Positions 1 through 11,521 of a stretch of DNA of 64,000 nucleotides are shown here, piece after piece. The stretch is from Zophobihabitans entericus (GTDB taxonomy: Bacteria > Pseudomonadota > Gammaproteobacteria > Enterobacterales > Orbaceae). The position numbers were made by a program, and so were the translations under genes. Below the pieces are notes generated by a model. The model did no database searches. It was not told where the DNA came from and worked only from the letters and a program-made list of their open reading frames with translations. The DNA lies in contig NZ_CP050253.1 of NCBI RefSeq assembly GCF_011745665.1, forward strand, positions 285,418 to 349,417, given 5' to 3'. How positions within the stretch are numbered: position 1 is the first letter of the stretch; each line of letters begins with the position of its first letter.

Positions 1-12
1 GAATTAGAATAA
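1..12 (+). CDS. ptsH: 3' end of ptsH (HPr), partial
   Basis: The first twelve bases read E-L-E-stop, which matches the C-terminal residues of enterobacterial HPr. They lie 46 bp upstream of ptsI, as expected for a ptsH-ptsI-crr operon. Only three residues are visible, so the call rests mainly on position. Confidence 0.5.
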   Translation, partial: ELE

Positions 13-58
13 TCTCTGCGATCCCATTTTTTAATTAACTGTTGTGAAAGGAACGATT

Positions 59-1771
59 ATGGTTTCAGGTATCCTCGTATCTCCCGGCATTGCTTTTGCT
101 AAAGCAATGTTATTAAAAGAAGAACCCGCTGTACTTAATACAAAACCTATTGCTGATACTAAAGTAACAGCTGAAATAGAACGTTTTAAATCAGCGCAAG
201 AAAAATCAAGCACTCAGCTTCATGCGATCATGAAACGTGCAGAACAAACTCTTGGTGAAGAAAAAGCAGCTATCTTCGAAGGCCACATTATGTTGCTTGA
301 AGATGAAGACCTTGAAGCTGAGATTGTTAATCGCATCAAAACTAAACACGAATCAGCAGATCTAGCTGCACATACCGTGTTTGAAGCGCAAGCGAAAGAG
401 CTTGAAGCACTTGATGATGAATATCTAAAAGAACGTGCGGCTGATATCCGTGATATCGGTAAACGTTTACTTCGCAATATCCTTGGCCTTGAAATTGTTG
501 ACTTAAGCTCAATCAGCGAACCATCTATTCTTGTTGCTGTTGACTTAACGCCGTCAGAAACTGCACAACTTAACTTAGATAAAGTGCTTGGTTTTATCAC
601 TGATGTGGGTGGCCGTACTTCTCATACATCAATTATGGCTCGTTCTCTTGAGATCCCTGCTATTGTTGGTACTAAGACTGCAACGCAAAAAATTCATCAC
701 GGCGATGATCTGATTCTTGATTGTATTAACAACAAGATCTATATCAACCCTGATCACAAAACTGTTGAGAAACTGAAAACAGTTCAACAACAATATCTTG
801 CTGATAAAGATGAATTAGCTAAATTAAAAGATCTACCGGCTATCACTCTTGATGGACATCAGGTAGAAGTCGCAGCTAACATCGGTACTGTACGTGATAT
901 CGCTGGTGCAGATCGTAATGGTTATGAAGGTGTTGGTTTATACCGCACTGAGTTCTTATTCATGGATCGTGATGCGTATCCAAACGAAGAAGAACAATTT
1001 AAAGCTTATAAAGAAGTGGCTGAAGCAGCGGGTTCATTACCTGTTATCGTACGTACGATGGACATCGGTGGTGACAAAGATGTTCCATACATGAACCTGC
1101 CAAAAGAAGAAAACCCATTCCTTGGCTGGCGTGCAATCCGTATCAGTATGGATCGTAAAGATGTATTACATGCCCAGTTACGTGCAATCCTACGCGCCTC
1201 TGCGTTTGGTAAGTTACGTATTATGTTCCCTATGATCATTTCTGTTGAAGAGATCAGAACATTAAAATCTGAGATGAATATTCTTAAAGCTCAGCTTAAA
1301 GCTGAAAACAAAAAATTTGATGAAAGCATTGAAATCGGTGTGATGATCGAGACTCCGGCTGCAGCAGTAATTGCTGAACATTTAGCTAAAGAAGTCGATT
1401 TCTTCAGTATCGGGACCAATGACTTAACCCAGTATACTCTGGCAGTAGACCGTGGTAATGATTTAATTTCTCATCTGTATAACCCACTTTCTCCGTCTGT
1501 TTTAACTTTAATTAAGAAAGTTATCGATGCTTCTCATAAAGAAGGTAAATGGACTGGTATGTGTGGTGAGCTTGCAGGTGATGAGCGCGCAACACTCTTA
1601 TTATTAGGTATGGGACTGGATGAGTTCAGTATGAGTGCAATCTCTATTCCTAAGATTAAGAAGATTATACGTAATACTAATTTCAGTGACGCTAAGAAGC
1701 TAGCTGAAGAAGCATTACAAAAAGCAACTGCGAAAGAAATCGTAACTTTACTTGATAAATTTACGGCTTAA
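59..1771 (+). CDS. ptsI: PTS enzyme I (phosphoenolpyruvate-protein phosphotransferase)
   Basis: Cytoplasmic enzyme I takes phosphate from PEP and passes it to HPr, starting the sugar phosphotransferase relay. The protein is nearly collinear with E. coli PtsI. The phosphorylated histidine lies in GGRTSHTS (His189), and the C-terminal PEP-binding barrel carries the conserved Cys502 in WTGMCGEL. The start chosen is the ATG at 59 ([13 protein letters not shown]), preceded by AAAGGA; an in-frame GTG at 44 would add five residues absent from the family. It sits between the end of ptsH and crr. A second EI is present inside PtsA further right. Confidence 0.97.
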   Translation: MVSGILVSPGIAFAKAMLLKEEPAVLNTKPIADTKVTAEIERFKSAQEKSSTQLHAIMKRAEQTLGEEKAAIFEGHIMLLEDEDLEAEIVNRIKTKHESADLAAHTVFEAQAKELEALDDEYLKERAADIRDIGKRLLRNILGLEIVDLSSISEPSILVAVDLTPSETAQLNLDKVLGFITDVGGRTSHTSIMARSLEIPAIVGTKTATQKIHHGDDLILDCINNKIYINPDHKTVEKLKTVQQQYLADKDELAKLKDLPAITLDGHQVEVAANIGTVRDIAGADRNGYEGVGLYRTEFLFMDRDAYPNEEEQFKAYKEVAEAAGSLPVIVRTMDIGGDKDVPYMNLPKEENPFLGWRAIRISMDRKDVLHAQLRAILRASAFGKLRIMFPMIISVEEIRTLKSEMNILKAQLKAENKKFDESIEIGVMIETPAAAVIAEHLAKEVDFFSIGTNDLTQYTLAVDRGNDLISHLYNPLSPSVLTLIKKVIDASHKEGKWTGMCGELAGDERATLLLLGMGLDEFSMSAISIPKIKKIIRNTNFSDAKKLAEEALQKATAKEIVTLLDKFTA

Positions 1772-1813
1772 TTGTTTGCATTGTAAATTTGTATTGCTTA
1801 ACCAGGAGTAACT

Positions 1814-2317
1814 ATGGGCTTATTCGATAAGTTAAAGCAGTTTGTCTCTGATGACGAATCTGCAGGGATTGAGGTGTTCTCACCTCTTACAGGCGAAATA
1901 GTCAAGATTGAAGATGTACCTGACGTTGTGTTTGCAGAAAAAATCGTTGGTGATGGCGTAGCTATCAAACCAACAGGCAGTCAAATTGTCGCTCCTATGA
2001 GCGGCAAGATTGGCAAGATTTTTGAAACTAATCACGCGTTTGCTATTGAGTCTGATGAAGGTATTGAGCTATTTGTTCACTTTGGTATTGATACTGTGGA
2101 ATTAAAAGGCGAAGGTTTTAAACGTATCGCTGAAGAAGGCCAGCAAGTAAAAGCCGGTGATACAATTATCGAAATCGACCTGCCGTTTTTAGAAAGTAGA
2201 GCAAAATCTGTGTTAACTCCTGTGGTCATTTCCAACATGGATAGCATTACTGATTTAGTAAAACTATCTGGTGAAGCGGAAGCAGGTAAGACTGTGATTA
2301 TGCGAGTGAAGAAATAA
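1814..2317 (+). CDS. crr: PTS glucose-specific EIIA (IIAGlc)
   Basis: Soluble IIAGlc receives phosphate from HPr, passes it to glucose-type EIIBC proteins, and in enterics also controls adenylate cyclase and inducer exclusion. It has 167 residues, against about 169 in E. coli. The two active-site histidines are present: His74 in NHAF and the phosphorylated His89 in VHFGID. The AGGAG-like site before the ATG has good spacing. It is 42 bp after ptsI and followed by a strong terminator, so it ends the pts operon. Confidence 0.97.
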   Translation: MGLFDKLKQFVSDDESAGIEVFSPLTGEIVKIEDVPDVVFAEKIVGDGVAIKPTGSQIVAPMSGKIGKIFETNHAFAIESDEGIELFVHFGIDTVELKGEGFKRIAEEGQQVKAGDTIIEIDLPFLESRAKSVLTPVVISNMDSITDLVKLSGEAEAGKTVIMRVKK

Positions 2318-2347
2318 TTACTAACACAATCAAAACTTATTAACGAG

Positions 2348-2381
2348 AAGGGCTGATATCAAATCAGCCCTTTTTATTTTT
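2348..2381 (+). terminator. Rho-independent terminator after crr
   Basis: A ten-base-pair stem (2348-2357 with 2363-2372, five-base loop) built on GGGCTGAT/ATCAGCCC is followed by a T-rich run. The A-rich left side means it may also terminate the leftward gene that ends at 2374. Confidence 0.85.
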
Positions 2382-2622
2382 GTCTAATATGTATTGTTTC
2401 ATCAGGCTTTTTGCCAGAGCGAGGATATATCAATTTGGCAACAAATCCCATTACGATACCAAATACAATATTTATAACACCAAGCATAGCAAAAATACCA
2501 CTTATATTAATGTCTCCATGACCTCCGCCAGATGAGAAGCTGCCATCAGACAAAAAAGATAATCCGGAGATAATAAGTACAAGAGCAATTAAACCCAAAA
2601 TAATAGAGAAAAAGACTCTCAT
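2374..2622 (-). CDS. Small two-helix membrane protein, function unknown
   Basis: An 82-residue protein that I do not recognise. Residues about 1-24 form a hydrophobic helix or uncleaved signal. A Ser/Gly/His-rich linker (SFSSGGGHGDI) follows, then a second hydrophobic helix at about 43-67 and a short basic tail (YPRSGKKPDE). It is convergent with crr and shares its terminator. Composition and length suggest a small inner-membrane protein. No catalytic motif is visible. Confidence 0.6.
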   Translation of the reverse strand: MRVFFSIILGLIALVLIISGLSFLSDGSFSSGGGHGDINISGIFAMLGVINIVFGIVMGFVAKLIYPRSGKKPDETIHIRQK

Positions 2623-2747
2623 AGAAAAATTCCTTCTACTTTATATGTAATACTTTGAGCGGATAATAGCTTACTGTATCATTTTTAAAGTGATTTTTCT
2701 TAATATTAAAATGGCAAAAGAATAAAATTGATGGTTAATGAGAAAGT

Positions 2748-2767
2748 TGCGCCGCAGATGCGGCGCA
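2748..2767 (-). terminator. GC-rich hairpin downstream of pgi
   Basis: A perfect eight-base-pair stem (TGCGCCGC/GCGGCGCA, loop AGAT) lies 33 bp beyond the pgi stop. The following leftward sequence is only weakly T-rich, so it may be a weak terminator or an mRNA 3'-end stabiliser. Confidence 0.5.
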
Positions 2768-2799
2768 GTTAAAGAGCGACATAATCACCCTAAAAAATA

Positions 2800-4449
2800 T
2801 TAACGCCAGGCTTTATAAAGATTAATTAACGCGTTAGTTGAACTATCGTGTGAAGAAACTGCTTTATCACCATCCAGCTCAGGTAAAATACGACCCGCTA
2901 ATTGTTTACCAAGTTCTACACCCCATTGGTCAAAACTAAAGATATTTAGAATCACGCCCTGCGTGAAGATCTTATGTTCATAAATCGCAATTAACGCACC
3001 TAAACTATAAGGCGTGATTTCACGTAGTAAAATGGAGTTAGTTGGGCGGTTACCTTCAAACACTTTAAATGGTACCGTAAATTTCACGTCATCCAGTTTT
3101 TTGCCGGCAGCAACAAACTCTTTCTCAACTTCTTCTTTAGTTTTACCAAACGCTAATGCTTCCGTCTGAGCAAAGAAGTTAGACAATAACTTAGGATGAT
3201 GGTCACCTAGTGGGTTATGGCTAATTGCCGGGGCAATAAAGTCCGCCGGAATCAGTTTAGTCCCCTGGTGAATTAATTGATAGAACGCATGTTGACCATT
3301 TGTACCGGGCTCACCCCAGATGATTGGACCTGTTTCGTAATCCACTTTATTACCGTTACGATCAACATATTTACCATTTGATTCCATATTCCCTTGTTGG
3401 AAATAAGCAGCAAAACGGTGCATATACTGGTCATACGGTAGAATTGCTTCAGTTTCAGAACCGTAGAAGTTGTTATACCAAAGACCAATTAACGCTAAAA
3501 TGACTGGGATATTCTTCTCTGGTGCAGTTTCAGCGAAGTGTTTATCAATCGCATGAGCACCCGCTAAGAGTTGTTCAAAGTTATCGTAACCAATAGACAG
3601 AGCAATAGATAAACCAATTGCTGACCATGATGAGTAACGACCACCAACCCAGTCCCAGAACTCAAACATATTTGCTGTATCAATACCAAATGCTGAGACT
3701 TCTTTCGCATTAGTTGATAACGCCACAAAGTGTTTAGCCACAGCTGCATCTTGTTTAGCTGCTTTGAGTAACCAGTCACGTGCACTCATCGCATTGGTCA
3801 TGGTTTCTTGCGTTGTAAACGTTTTTGATGCCACTAAAAACAGAGTGGTCGCTGGATCAAGTTTTTTCAGAGTCTCTACCATCTGTGTGCCATCAACATT
3901 GGACACAAAATGCATATTTAAATGATTTTTATATGGACGAAGCGCTTCAGTGATCATATATGGACCTAAATCTGAACCACCAATACCGATATTCACAACA
4001 TCAGTAATTGCTTTACCGGTATAGCCCTTCCACTCACCACTAATTACACGCTGACTGAATGACTTCATTTTAGCCAGCACTGCATTCACGTCTTCCATCA
4101 CATTTTTACCGTCAACAGTAATTGGTGTGTTAGACAAGTTACGTAATGCAATATGCAGCACAGCACGGTCTTCAGTACGGTTAATCTTTTTACCACTATA
4201 CATCGCTTTAATAGCGCCAGTCAGATCACACTCTTTCGCTAATGCTTGTAGTTTAGTTAGAGTTTCTGCTGTGATACGGTTTTTTGAGAAATCAACAAAG
4301 ATTTGATCATCAAATGTTAGGGCAAACTTCTCTGCACGTTTAGGGTCGGCAGCAAATAGCTCTTTGATAGTGACATTTTTAGTCTGTTCAAAATGAGATT
4401 GTAACGCTTTCCAGGCTGCTGTTTGGGTTGGGTTAACACTTTTTAACAT
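2800..4449 (-). CDS. pgi: Glucose-6-phosphate isomerase
   Basis: Interconverts glucose 6-phosphate and fructose 6-phosphate in glycolysis. It is about 549 residues, like E. coli Pgi, and collinear along its whole length. SIS-domain signatures are visible: [10 protein letters not shown], the [11 protein letters not shown] block with the catalytic His, and [11 protein letters not shown] with the conserved Lys near the C-terminus. I chose the ATG at 4449 ([13 protein letters not shown]), which has AAGGAG about nine bases upstream; the longer frame to 4485 adds residues not found in the family. It faces the pts operon, consistent with use of PTS-delivered glucose 6-phosphate. Confidence 0.97.
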   Translation of the reverse strand: MLKSVNPTQTAAWKALQSHFEQTKNVTIKELFAADPKRAEKFALTFDDQIFVDFSKNRITAETLTKLQALAKECDLTGAIKAMYSGKKINRTEDRAVLHIALRNLSNTPITVDGKNVMEDVNAVLAKMKSFSQRVISGEWKGYTGKAITDVVNIGIGGSDLGPYMITEALRPYKNHLNMHFVSNVDGTQMVETLKKLDPATTLFLVASKTFTTQETMTNAMSARDWLLKAAKQDAAVAKHFVALSTNAKEVSAFGIDTANMFEFWDWVGGRYSSWSAIGLSIALSIGYDNFEQLLAGAHAIDKHFAETAPEKNIPVILALIGLWYNNFYGSETEAILPYDQYMHRFAAYFQQGNMESNGKYVDRNGNKVDYETGPIIWGEPGTNGQHAFYQLIHQGTKLIPADFIAPAISHNPLGDHHPKLLSNFFAQTEALAFGKTKEEVEKEFVAAGKKLDDVKFTVPFKVFEGNRPTNSILLREITPYSLGALIAIYEHKIFTQGVILNIFSFDQWGVELGKQLAGRILPELDGDKAVSSHDSSTNALINLYKAWR

Positions 4450-4591
4450 CGTACTGACTCCTTCCTTTTTAAGTAATCTGACCATGATATAACGATTGAA
4501 TAAAGACGCAACTATAGAAACACAAAATATAAGCTATCATTCCAATTCGTTTATAATAACAAATACCTGATTATGTGTTTAAGTAATACAA

Positions 4592-4912
4592 CTACTTACC
4601 CCCGCCACGACAGGCTGGCGAATCAGGCGCTTTGCCTTGAGCCTGCTGCCACTCGGCACGGGTATAAAGATGTAATGCCAGCGCATGAACAGTTGATGCC
4701 AGCTCTTCTGCCAGCGCGTCATACACTAAGCGGTGACGCTGCACTAAACGTTTACCATCAAAATCATCACTCACCATAATCACTTTAAAATGAGTTTCTG
4801 ACCCGGCCGGCACGTTGTGATTACCGCTTTCATTCATAATATCTAAATAAACAGGGAAAAAATGACTGTTCAGTTTATGGGTAATGCGTTGCTTCATGAT
4901 CGTACTGGCCAT
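4592..4912 (-). CDS. bolA: BolA family protein
   Basis: BolA is a small stress and morphology protein that also works with monothiol glutaredoxins in iron-sulfur handling. The segment VPAGSETHFKVIMVSDDF and the RHRLVYDAL...VHALALHLYT block are the BolA signature, ending in the typical PxCRGGG tail. The ATG at 4912 (MASTIMKQR) has AGGA eight bases upstream. The next ATG at 4897 aligns better with the E. coli N-terminus but has no ribosome site. It is a single-gene unit with no partner beside it. Confidence 0.92.
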   Translation of the reverse strand: MASTIMKQRITHKLNSHFFPVYLDIMNESGNHNVPAGSETHFKVIMVSDDFDGKRLVQRHRLVYDALAEELASTVHALALHLYTRAEWQQAQGKAPDSPACRGGGK

Positions 4913-5062
4913 TGATTTTTCCTGATAATGTTCAAAGTTTATCATTATAGGCAACATCTGACGCCTATCATAGTGACATCTGTCTATCACTATGATACCT
5001 GTACTTTAACTCAATAAACGCATGCTGAACTGAGTATAACCTGACTAAATAACTGAATTTGA

Positions 5063-5875
5063 TTACCAGTATTCAATTTTTCTTTGATAAGTCATTGATT
5101 CACCATCAGTATGTTCAACCTTTTGTGTCCAGTTACCATACTCATCATAGGCAGTATACTTAATCACGGTCTCTTCTGGTAATGGTGTTTCTGAAGCTAA
5201 ATAAAATACTGAGGACTGATTAAATGACGTTAACCGATGTTCAGCACTATATCCAAAACGATTTTGAATCTGTGATACATAACCATATTCGCCATAAACA
5301 ATATTCTCAAATGAAGAGGATGCCAACTGACCTTGCTGATTAAACCGGAAAGAGAGCTCATAAGTTTCATCAGCCATATCAGTACCGGAACCAAGTGTCA
5401 GTACCTGGCCAGTATCATCTTTTACCCATGATTTCTCTTCCAGGAAAGACGCCGGCTGACCATTTTCTGCCTCTTCTATAATCACTTTACCATCAATAAT
5501 TTTTACTGTGCGATGATAAGGGGGAACACCTGATATTTTCTGCTCGGATCGCCATTGATTAAGTTCAGGCTGAGTAACCTCAACCCTGATTGACATATAT
5601 TCAGGAGAACCGGGTGAATAGCTAAATCGCCCGGAATATTTCGATAACAACCCCTGCTCATTATATTCTGCTCGTTCTTCTCCCGTGCTTTTATCGCTTG
5701 CCTGAGTAATGGATACAATGACTCTTTTCACTGGATGCTCTGGCATAAAGACGTGCGTATCACTATTATCGATCACAAAATTGATCTGCGCGGGTGTCAA
5801 TTCAGAGGCATAAGTGAGACTAAACAAACCACTTAATATCACTATCATCAACATAAAACGAGTTAGTGTTTTCAT
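5063..5875 (-). CDS. Secreted/periplasmic protein of unknown function
   Basis: A 270-residue protein with a clear N-terminal signal peptide (MKTLTRFMLMIVILSGLFSLTYASE, cleavage likely after TYA). The rest is beta-rich, with repeated tyrosine/glycine turns such as AEYNEQGLLSKYSG and AYDEYGNWTQKVEH that loosely resemble YD/RHS-type strands. I do not recognise the family. It starts only 9 bp after the metH stop on the same strand, so it is probably co-transcribed with metH, though a functional link is not obvious. Confidence 0.6.
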   Translation of the reverse strand: MKTLTRFMLMIVILSGLFSLTYASELTPAQINFVIDNSDTHVFMPEHPVKRVIVSITQASDKSTGEERAEYNEQGLLSKYSGRFSYSPGSPEYMSIRVEVTQPELNQWRSEQKISGVPPYHRTVKIIDGKVIIEEAENGQPASFLEEKSWVKDDTGQVLTLGSGTDMADETYELSFRFNQQGQLASSSFENIVYGEYGYVSQIQNRFGYSAEHRLTSFNQSSVFYLASETPLPEETVIKYTAYDEYGNWTQKVEHTDGESMTYQRKIEYW

Positions 5876-5884
5876 AGATATCTC

Positions 5885-8800
5885 TTACTCTTCCGGATCA
5901 TAATCAAGATTTGGTGCCAGCCAGCGCTCAACTTCACTCACTGTCATACCTTTACGATTTGCATAATCAACGATTTGGTCTTTTTGGATTTTACCCACGG
6001 CAAAATATTTACTGTCCGGGTGACTAAAATACCAGCCAGAAACAGACGCCCCCGGCCACATTGCATAAGAAGTGGTTAGCTTCATACCAATACGACGCTC
6101 AACATCAAGCAAGTCCCAAATCGCTTGTTTTTCCGTATGTTCAGGGCACGCCGCATAACCCGGAGCAGGGCGAATACCCTGATAGTTCTCACGAATTCGC
6201 TCATCATTAGACAGATTCTCATCTGGCGCATAACCCCAAATTTCTTTACGGACTTTTTCATGCAGATATTCAGCAAAGGCTTCTGCTAAACGATCGGAGA
6301 CCGCAGTGACCATGATCTTATTATAATCATCACCTTTATCATTGTAGGCTGCCGCCAGATCATGTTCTTCCAGCCCGCCAGTGACTGCAAAAGCCCCCAT
6401 ATAATCATTTTGTTCTGCGACAAAATCGGCTAAACAGTAATTACTAAATTGCTCTTTTTCAGTTTGTTGACGCAGATGGTGCGTGACCAGTAACTGTTCC
6501 TGACGAGCCTCATCACGATACAAAATTACATCATCACCCACACGTTTAGCCGGGAACAGTCCCATAATACCTTTTGGTTTAAGTGCTTTGTTGAGACTTA
6601 ATTCATCAAGCATGGCATTCGCTTCATTAAAGATTTTTTGCGCTTCTTCGCCTACTTCAGCGTGCTGTAAAATGGTCGGGTACTTACCATGTAGTCCCCA
6701 CGTCATAAAGAAAGGTGTCCAGTCGATATAGTGGCGCAACATGGCAATATCTGCCTGCACTTCCTGCACGCCTAACTGATTTGGCTTTGGCGGCTGATAA
6801 TCACCGGCAATCTGCCACGCATTAGCACGCGCTTGTGCTAAGGTAACGGCTGGTGTGCGTGATTTCTTACGCCCGTGCTGCTCACGCACGGTTTGATATT
6901 CTGCCCGCAGGCGTGTCACATAATCATCTCTTTGGGTATCAGAAAGCAGTGCAGAACACACAGCAACGTTACGTGAGGCATTTTGCACATAAACCACTGG
7001 ACCACTGTAATTTGGCTCAATTTTCACTGCGGTATGCGCTTTAGACGTGGTTGCTCCACCAATCAATAGTGGTAATTTAAAACCTTGTCGTTCCATCTCT
7101 TTAGCAACATGCACCATTTCATCCAGCGACGGTGTGATCAGTCCTGACAAACCGATGATGTCAACATTATGCTCTTTTGCCGTACTAAGGATCTTTTCAC
7201 AAGGCACCATCACACCCAGATCGATGACTTCATAGTTATTACACTGCATCACAACGGCCACAATATTTTTACCAATATCATGCACATCGCCTTTGACTGT
7301 GGCAATCAGCACTTTACCGGCCGCTTTACCTTGCTGTTTGCTGGCCTGAATATAAGGCTCTAAATAAGCCACAGCTTGCTTCATAACCCGTGCTGATTTT
7401 ACCACTTGTGGCAGGAACATCTTCCCTTCAGAAAACAGATCTCCTACCGTATTCATACCGGCCATAAGCGGGCCTTCAATCACTTCCAGTGGCTTTTCTG
7501 CTTTTTGACGCGCTTCTTCTGTATCCAGCTCAATAAACTCGGTAATACCTTTCACCAGCGCATATTCAAGTCTTTTTTCAACCGTATAACTACGCCATTC
7601 TGCCTGCTGTTTATCGCCTTCCTGTTCCGTTTTAGTACCTCGATACTTTTCAGCAATCGCCAGCAGATTTTCTGTTCCTTCCGGGTGTTTATTTAAGATA
7701 ACATCTTCAACGGCAGTTTTAAGCTCCGCGGGCAAGTCATCATAGATAGCCAGCTGACCGGCATTGACAATACCCATATCCATACCATTATGAATGGCAT
7801 GATATAAAAATACCGCATGGATCGCCTCACGCACCGGTTCATTACCACGGAACGAGAAGGAGACGTTAGATACACCACCAGAGATCATGGCATAAGGCAA
7901 CTCACGCTTAATATCAGCACACGCTTCAATAAAATCGACCGCGTAGTTGTTGTGCTCTTCGATCCCGGTGGCTACCGCAAAAATATTTGGGTCAAAAATG
8001 ATATCTTCTGGTGGAAAACCCACTTCCTGCGTCAAAATCTGATAAGCACGACGACAGATCTCGATTTTACGTGCACGGGTATCAGCTTGCCCCTGTTCAT
8101 CAAACGCCATCACGACAACCGCAGCACCGTAGCGACGCACCAGTTTTGCCTGTTGAATAAACTTATCAACACCTTCTTTCATCGAGATAGAGTTAACAAT
8201 ACCCTTACCCTGAATGCATTGTAGCCCTTTTTCGATCACTTCCCACTTGGAAGAGTCGATCATAATTGGAACTTTAGCAATATCGGGCTCACCAGCGATT
8301 AAGTTCAGATAACGAACCATGGCAGCTTCAGCATCAAGCATGCCCTCATCCATATTGATATCGATAATCTGTGCACCGTTTTCTACCTGCTCACGAGCCA
8401 CATCAAGTGCTTCGTTATACTTTTCTTCTTTAATCAGACGTTTAAAGCGGGCAGAACCGGTCACGTTAGCGCGCTCACCCACGTTCACAAACAGATGGCC
8501 TTTACTGATATTAAAAGGCTCAAGTCCTGATAAACGGCAGACTTTTTCAAGTACCGGCGCTTGTCTTGGAGCTATGCCATCAACCGCTTTCGCAATCGCC
8601 GCAATATGTTCTGGTGTGGTACCACAGCAGCCACCTACAATATTTAAGAAGCCAGCACGCGCCCACTCAGCAATTTGTGTTGCCATCTCTTTGGCTTCCA
8701 GATCATAGCCACCAAACGCATTAGGTAAACCGGCATTAGGGTGCACAGAAATCGCAAATTCAGAAATACGTGACAACTCCGCCACGTACTGACGCAGCTC

Positions 8801-9574
8801 ATCTGGACCCAGCGCACAGTTCAAACCAAAAGAGAGCGGCTGAACGTGACGTAACGAGTTATAAAATGCTTCAGTTGTCTGGCCTGAAAGCGTACGGCCA
8901 GATGCATCCGTAATCGTACCTGAAATCATAATTGGTAAAGTGACACCCAGCTCATCAAAGACACTTTCCACCGCAAACAGCGCCGCTTTGGCGTTAAGAG
9001 TATCAAAGATGGTTTCCACCATAATGATATCCACACCGCCAGCAATAAGTGCTTTAGTTGCTTCCTGATAGGCGCTCACCAGTTGATTAAAATTGACATT
9101 ACGTTTTGCCGGATCGTTCACATCAGGCGAGATTGATGCAGTACGGTTAGTCGGCCCTAAAATACCTGCCACATAACGGGGTTTGTCAGGTGTTTTAGCT
9201 GTCCATTCATCCGCACAAGCCCGGGCAATTTGGGCGCCGGCATAGTTAATCTCGTGTACCAGTGACTGCATCTCATAGTCAGCCATGGCAATGCTTGTAG
9301 CATTAAAGGTATTGGTTTCAACAATATCAGCGCCGGCAGCAAAATAAGCATCATGCACATCTTTAATCAGCAGCGGTTGCGTCAGTACCAGTAAATCATT
9401 ATTGCCTTTAACATCGCAAGACCAGTCAGCAAAGCGCTCACCGCGGTAATCCTGCTCCTGCAATTTATAGCGCTGGATCATCGTACCCATGGCACCATCA
9501 AGAATCAGAATTCGTTGTTTTAGCTGTGATTTTAATTGTTCTACACACTTAAGCTGGGCTTGATATTTTGACAC
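5885..9574 (-). CDS. metH: Cobalamin-dependent methionine synthase
   Basis: Transfers the methyl group of 5-methyltetrahydrofolate to homocysteine through cobalamin. At 1229 residues it matches E. coli MetH (1227) with all four modules. These are the N-terminal homocysteine domain with zinc cysteines ([10 protein letters not shown] and GGCCGTT), the folate barrel, the B12 domain with [11 protein letters not shown] carrying the cobalt-ligand His, and the AdoMet reactivation domain with [15 protein letters not shown]. No frameshifts were seen. It is transcribed in the same direction as metA. A B12-dependent enzyme implies cobalamin uptake or supply. Confidence 0.97.
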   Translation of the reverse strand: MSKYQAQLKCVEQLKSQLKQRILILDGAMGTMIQRYKLQEQDYRGERFADWSCDVKGNNDLLVLTQPLLIKDVHDAYFAAGADIVETNTFNATSIAMADYEMQSLVHEINYAGAQIARACADEWTAKTPDKPRYVAGILGPTNRTASISPDVNDPAKRNVNFNQLVSAYQEATKALIAGGVDIIMVETIFDTLNAKAALFAVESVFDELGVTLPIMISGTITDASGRTLSGQTTEAFYNSLRHVQPLSFGLNCALGPDELRQYVAELSRISEFAISVHPNAGLPNAFGGYDLEAKEMATQIAEWARAGFLNIVGGCCGTTPEHIAAIAKAVDGIAPRQAPVLEKVCRLSGLEPFNISKGHLFVNVGERANVTGSARFKRLIKEEKYNEALDVAREQVENGAQIIDINMDEGMLDAEAAMVRYLNLIAGEPDIAKVPIMIDSSKWEVIEKGLQCIQGKGIVNSISMKEGVDKFIQQAKLVRRYGAAVVVMAFDEQGQADTRARKIEICRRAYQILTQEVGFPPEDIIFDPNIFAVATGIEEHNNYAVDFIEACADIKRELPYAMISGGVSNVSFSFRGNEPVREAIHAVFLYHAIHNGMDMGIVNAGQLAIYDDLPAELKTAVEDVILNKHPEGTENLLAIAEKYRGTKTEQEGDKQQAEWRSYTVEKRLEYALVKGITEFIELDTEEARQKAEKPLEVIEGPLMAGMNTVGDLFSEGKMFLPQVVKSARVMKQAVAYLEPYIQASKQQGKAAGKVLIATVKGDVHDIGKNIVAVVMQCNNYEVIDLGVMVPCEKILSTAKEHNVDIIGLSGLITPSLDEMVHVAKEMERQGFKLPLLIGGATTSKAHTAVKIEPNYSGPVVYVQNASRNVAVCSALLSDTQRDDYVTRLRAEYQTVREQHGRKKSRTPAVTLAQARANAWQIAGDYQPPKPNQLGVQEVQADIAMLRHYIDWTPFFMTWGLHGKYPTILQHAEVGEEAQKIFNEANAMLDELSLNKALKPKGIMGLFPAKRVGDDVILYRDEARQEQLLVTHHLRQQTEKEQFSNYCLADFVAEQNDYMGAFAVTGGLEEHDLAAAYNDKGDDYNKIMVTAVSDRLAEAFAEYLHEKVRKEIWGYAPDENLSNDERIRENYQGIRPAPGYAACPEHTEKQAIWDLLDVERRIGMKLTTSYAMWPGASVSGWYFSHPDSKYFAVGKIQKDQIVDYANRKGMTVSEVERWLAPNLDYDPEE

Positions 9575-9755
9575 AATAATTCCTTTGCAAATAATCTATC
9601 CTCATCATATGGAAAAACAGATCAACTGCCAATGAATTATTTAGAGCAATATGAGGATACTTAAAATTAAGAGATAAAAAATTTCTTCAATAAAATCAAA
9701 GTATTATAAATTAACGTTTTATTTATAACCCCTTGATTTTATTAGATTTAAATAA

Positions 9756-10688
9756 CTACTCGTCGATAGTTAAATTACGAGTGGTTAAATCGTATGGTGT
9801 TAACTGGTACACGTAATAGTTGAGCCAGTTACTAAACAGTAAATAGGCATGACTGCGCCAGGTCGCACTTGGTGCTTGCTCCGGATCGTTATTTGGAAAG
9901 TAGTTTTCCGGAATATCCGGATCAAGGCCGGCTTTAAGATCCCGAATATATTCGCTGCCCAGAGTAAATGAGTCATATTCAGGGTGACCTGTAACAAATG
10001 CCATACGTTTATCAGGAGTTGCCATTAAATAAGCACCTGCTTCATCAGACTCTGCCAGAATCAGTAAATCAGTCTTTTCCCGAATTACATCACACGGGAA
10101 GTGCGCATAACGGGAATGAGGCGCAAGGAATGTATCGTCAAAACCACGGGTTAAGATCGCGCGCGGGTTGGTAATTTTATGAGAATAAACACCAGAAATT
10201 TTACTGTCACGCGTAAGCTTTGGTACACCATATAAAATATTCAGTGCCGCCTGAACCGCCCAGCAGACAAACAAGGTTGATGTTACGTGGTCTTTAGCCC
10301 ACAAAATAATTTTTTGTAACTCTTCCCAGTAAACCACATCCGAAAATTGCACCTTACCAAGCGGGGCGCCAGTGATAATCAACCCATCAAAGTTTTGATC
10401 GCGGATATCTTCAAAATCACAGTAGAAACTATTGAGATGCTCAACTGGTGTATTTTTTGACTCACGCTGATCGATACGCAATAGCTGCACATCAACCTGC
10501 AATGGGGAGTTAGATAGCAGACGTAAAAACTGGTTTTCAGTTTCTATTTTTTTTGGCATGAGATTAAGAAAGAGTACTTTTAACGGCCGGATTTCCTGAC
10601 GGCTGGCACGACTTGATGTCATGATAAATACATTCTCTTCACGCAGCACATCAACAGCAGGTAAAGCATCAGGAATACGAATTGGCAT
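9756..10688 (-). CDS. metA: Homoserine O-succinyltransferase
   Basis: First committed step of methionine synthesis: acylates homoserine. It has 310 residues and is collinear with E. coli MetA. The nucleophile lies in [11 protein letters not shown], and the His/Glu pair lies in GHPEYD. The acyl-specificity position in [10 protein letters not shown] is Gly, which in the family indicates succinyl rather than acetyl transfer. A MetJ-type operator sits 36 bp upstream. With metH it gives a local methionine cluster. Confidence 0.95.
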   Translation of the reverse strand: MPIRIPDALPAVDVLREENVFIMTSSRASRQEIRPLKVLFLNLMPKKIETENQFLRLLSNSPLQVDVQLLRIDQRESKNTPVEHLNSFYCDFEDIRDQNFDGLIITGAPLGKVQFSDVVYWEELQKIILWAKDHVTSTLFVCWAVQAALNILYGVPKLTRDSKISGVYSHKITNPRAILTRGFDDTFLAPHSRYAHFPCDVIREKTDLLILAESDEAGAYLMATPDKRMAFVTGHPEYDSFTLGSEYIRDLKAGLDPDIPENYFPNNDPEQAPSATWRSHAYLLFSNWLNYYVYQLTPYDLTTRNLTIDE

Positions 10689-10723
10689 AACAACCTCTCA
10701 ATCTCATCTTTATTATTTATTTT

Positions 10724-10763
10724 ATACGGATATACGTTTAAACGTTTGGACGTCCAGAAATCT
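10724..10763 (-). promoter_or_regulatory. MetJ operator (five tandem met boxes) upstream of metA
   Basis: Five consecutive 8-bp units in register with the AGACGTCT met-box consensus: ATACGGAT, ATACGTTT, AAACGTTT, GGACGTCC, AGAAATCT. Four have ACG(T) at exactly 8-bp intervals (10726, 10734, 10742, 10750). This periodicity is the known binding pattern of MetJ with S-adenosylmethionine. No metJ gene is in the window. Confidence 0.85.
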
Positions 10764-11045
10764 AAATATAACGACTTTTTAATATCTTGTCGAGCAGATT
10801 GTTTTGCTAATCAGTTTTTTATTTTTATTCAATATATTAGCGTTATCATATAAGTAGTGACAGATAAGCGATATGGCTGTCACTCACCACACTATTCATC
10901 AGCAATATATCCCCTCATTTTTTCTATCTGACTGTATAAATAGAGAATAATAGCTAATATCTAGCCTATATATGCTTTATTCCCTTGCATCTGTAGGGGT
11001 TCTAATAAATAATATGTTCCACATCCAGCAACAGGTAGAAGCAAT

Positions 11046-11393
11046 ATGGGAAAACTGAATGTTTTAGCAATCACAGCTTGTATTAGCGGCGTTGCACATA
11101 CCTATATGGCCGCCGAGCGTCTGGAAAAATTAGCCAGTCAGGAAAACTGGCAAATTAAAGTTGAAACTCAAGGTGCTCTGGGGATTGAAAATCCATTCAC
11201 GGATGAGGAAATCAAAGCCGCTGATGTGGTAATCATCATCAGTAATACCAATGTGAAAAAGCAAGAACGCTACGAAGGCTGTCGCCGTTTAAAAATGGAT
11301 ATCAGTCAGTTCTTAATTCGTCCGGAAGCGATCACCACTAATCTTAAAAAAGTACTCAATGCCCCCAAAGGGACTTGTCTGCAGGTTGTTTAA
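11046..11393 (+). CDS. frwD: PTS fructose-like EIIB, FrwD type
   Basis: Small cytoplasmic EIIB of the fructose PTS family, expected to accept phosphate on Cys12 in ITACISGVAHTYMAAE. The segment VETQGALGIENPFTDEEI and the ERYEGCR motif match E. coli FrwD (113 aa; 115 here) better than FrwB, and the C-terminus (KKVLNAPKGT) is also FrwD-like. In E. coli frwD lies between pflC and yijO. Here it is still next to yijO, but convergent and separated from it by a repeat island, and split from frwCB-pflDC. It lies divergent to metA. Confidence 0.85.
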   Translation: MGKLNVLAITACISGVAHTYMAAERLEKLASQENWQIKVETQGALGIENPFTDEEIKAADVVIIISNTNVKKQERYEGCRRLKMDISQFLIRPEAITTNLKKVLNAPKGTCLQVV

Positions 11394-11521
11394 TATTTAA
11401 GAAGTTATATCTTACTTAGGGCTTTTCACCAGTAAGGCTTACTTAATACATGGAGCTTATGATGCTATTAGCAAGGCGAGTGTATGAGGGGTATGTTCCG
11501 GTTGCGTATTTTTTGTATAGT

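Noticed and set aside
4573-4779. Frame opposite bolA
   Set aside because: bolA on the other strand is clearly conserved. The frame looks like its shadow.
7817-8224. Long open frame on the plus strand opposite metH
   Set aside because: It is antisense to a fully conserved part of metH, has no family resemblance or ribosome site, and several similar frames occur along the same gene.
9575-9755. Possible MetR site upstream of metH
   Set aside because: No TGAA-N5-TTCA sequence was found. Only partial matches occur, as expected in AT-rich DNA.
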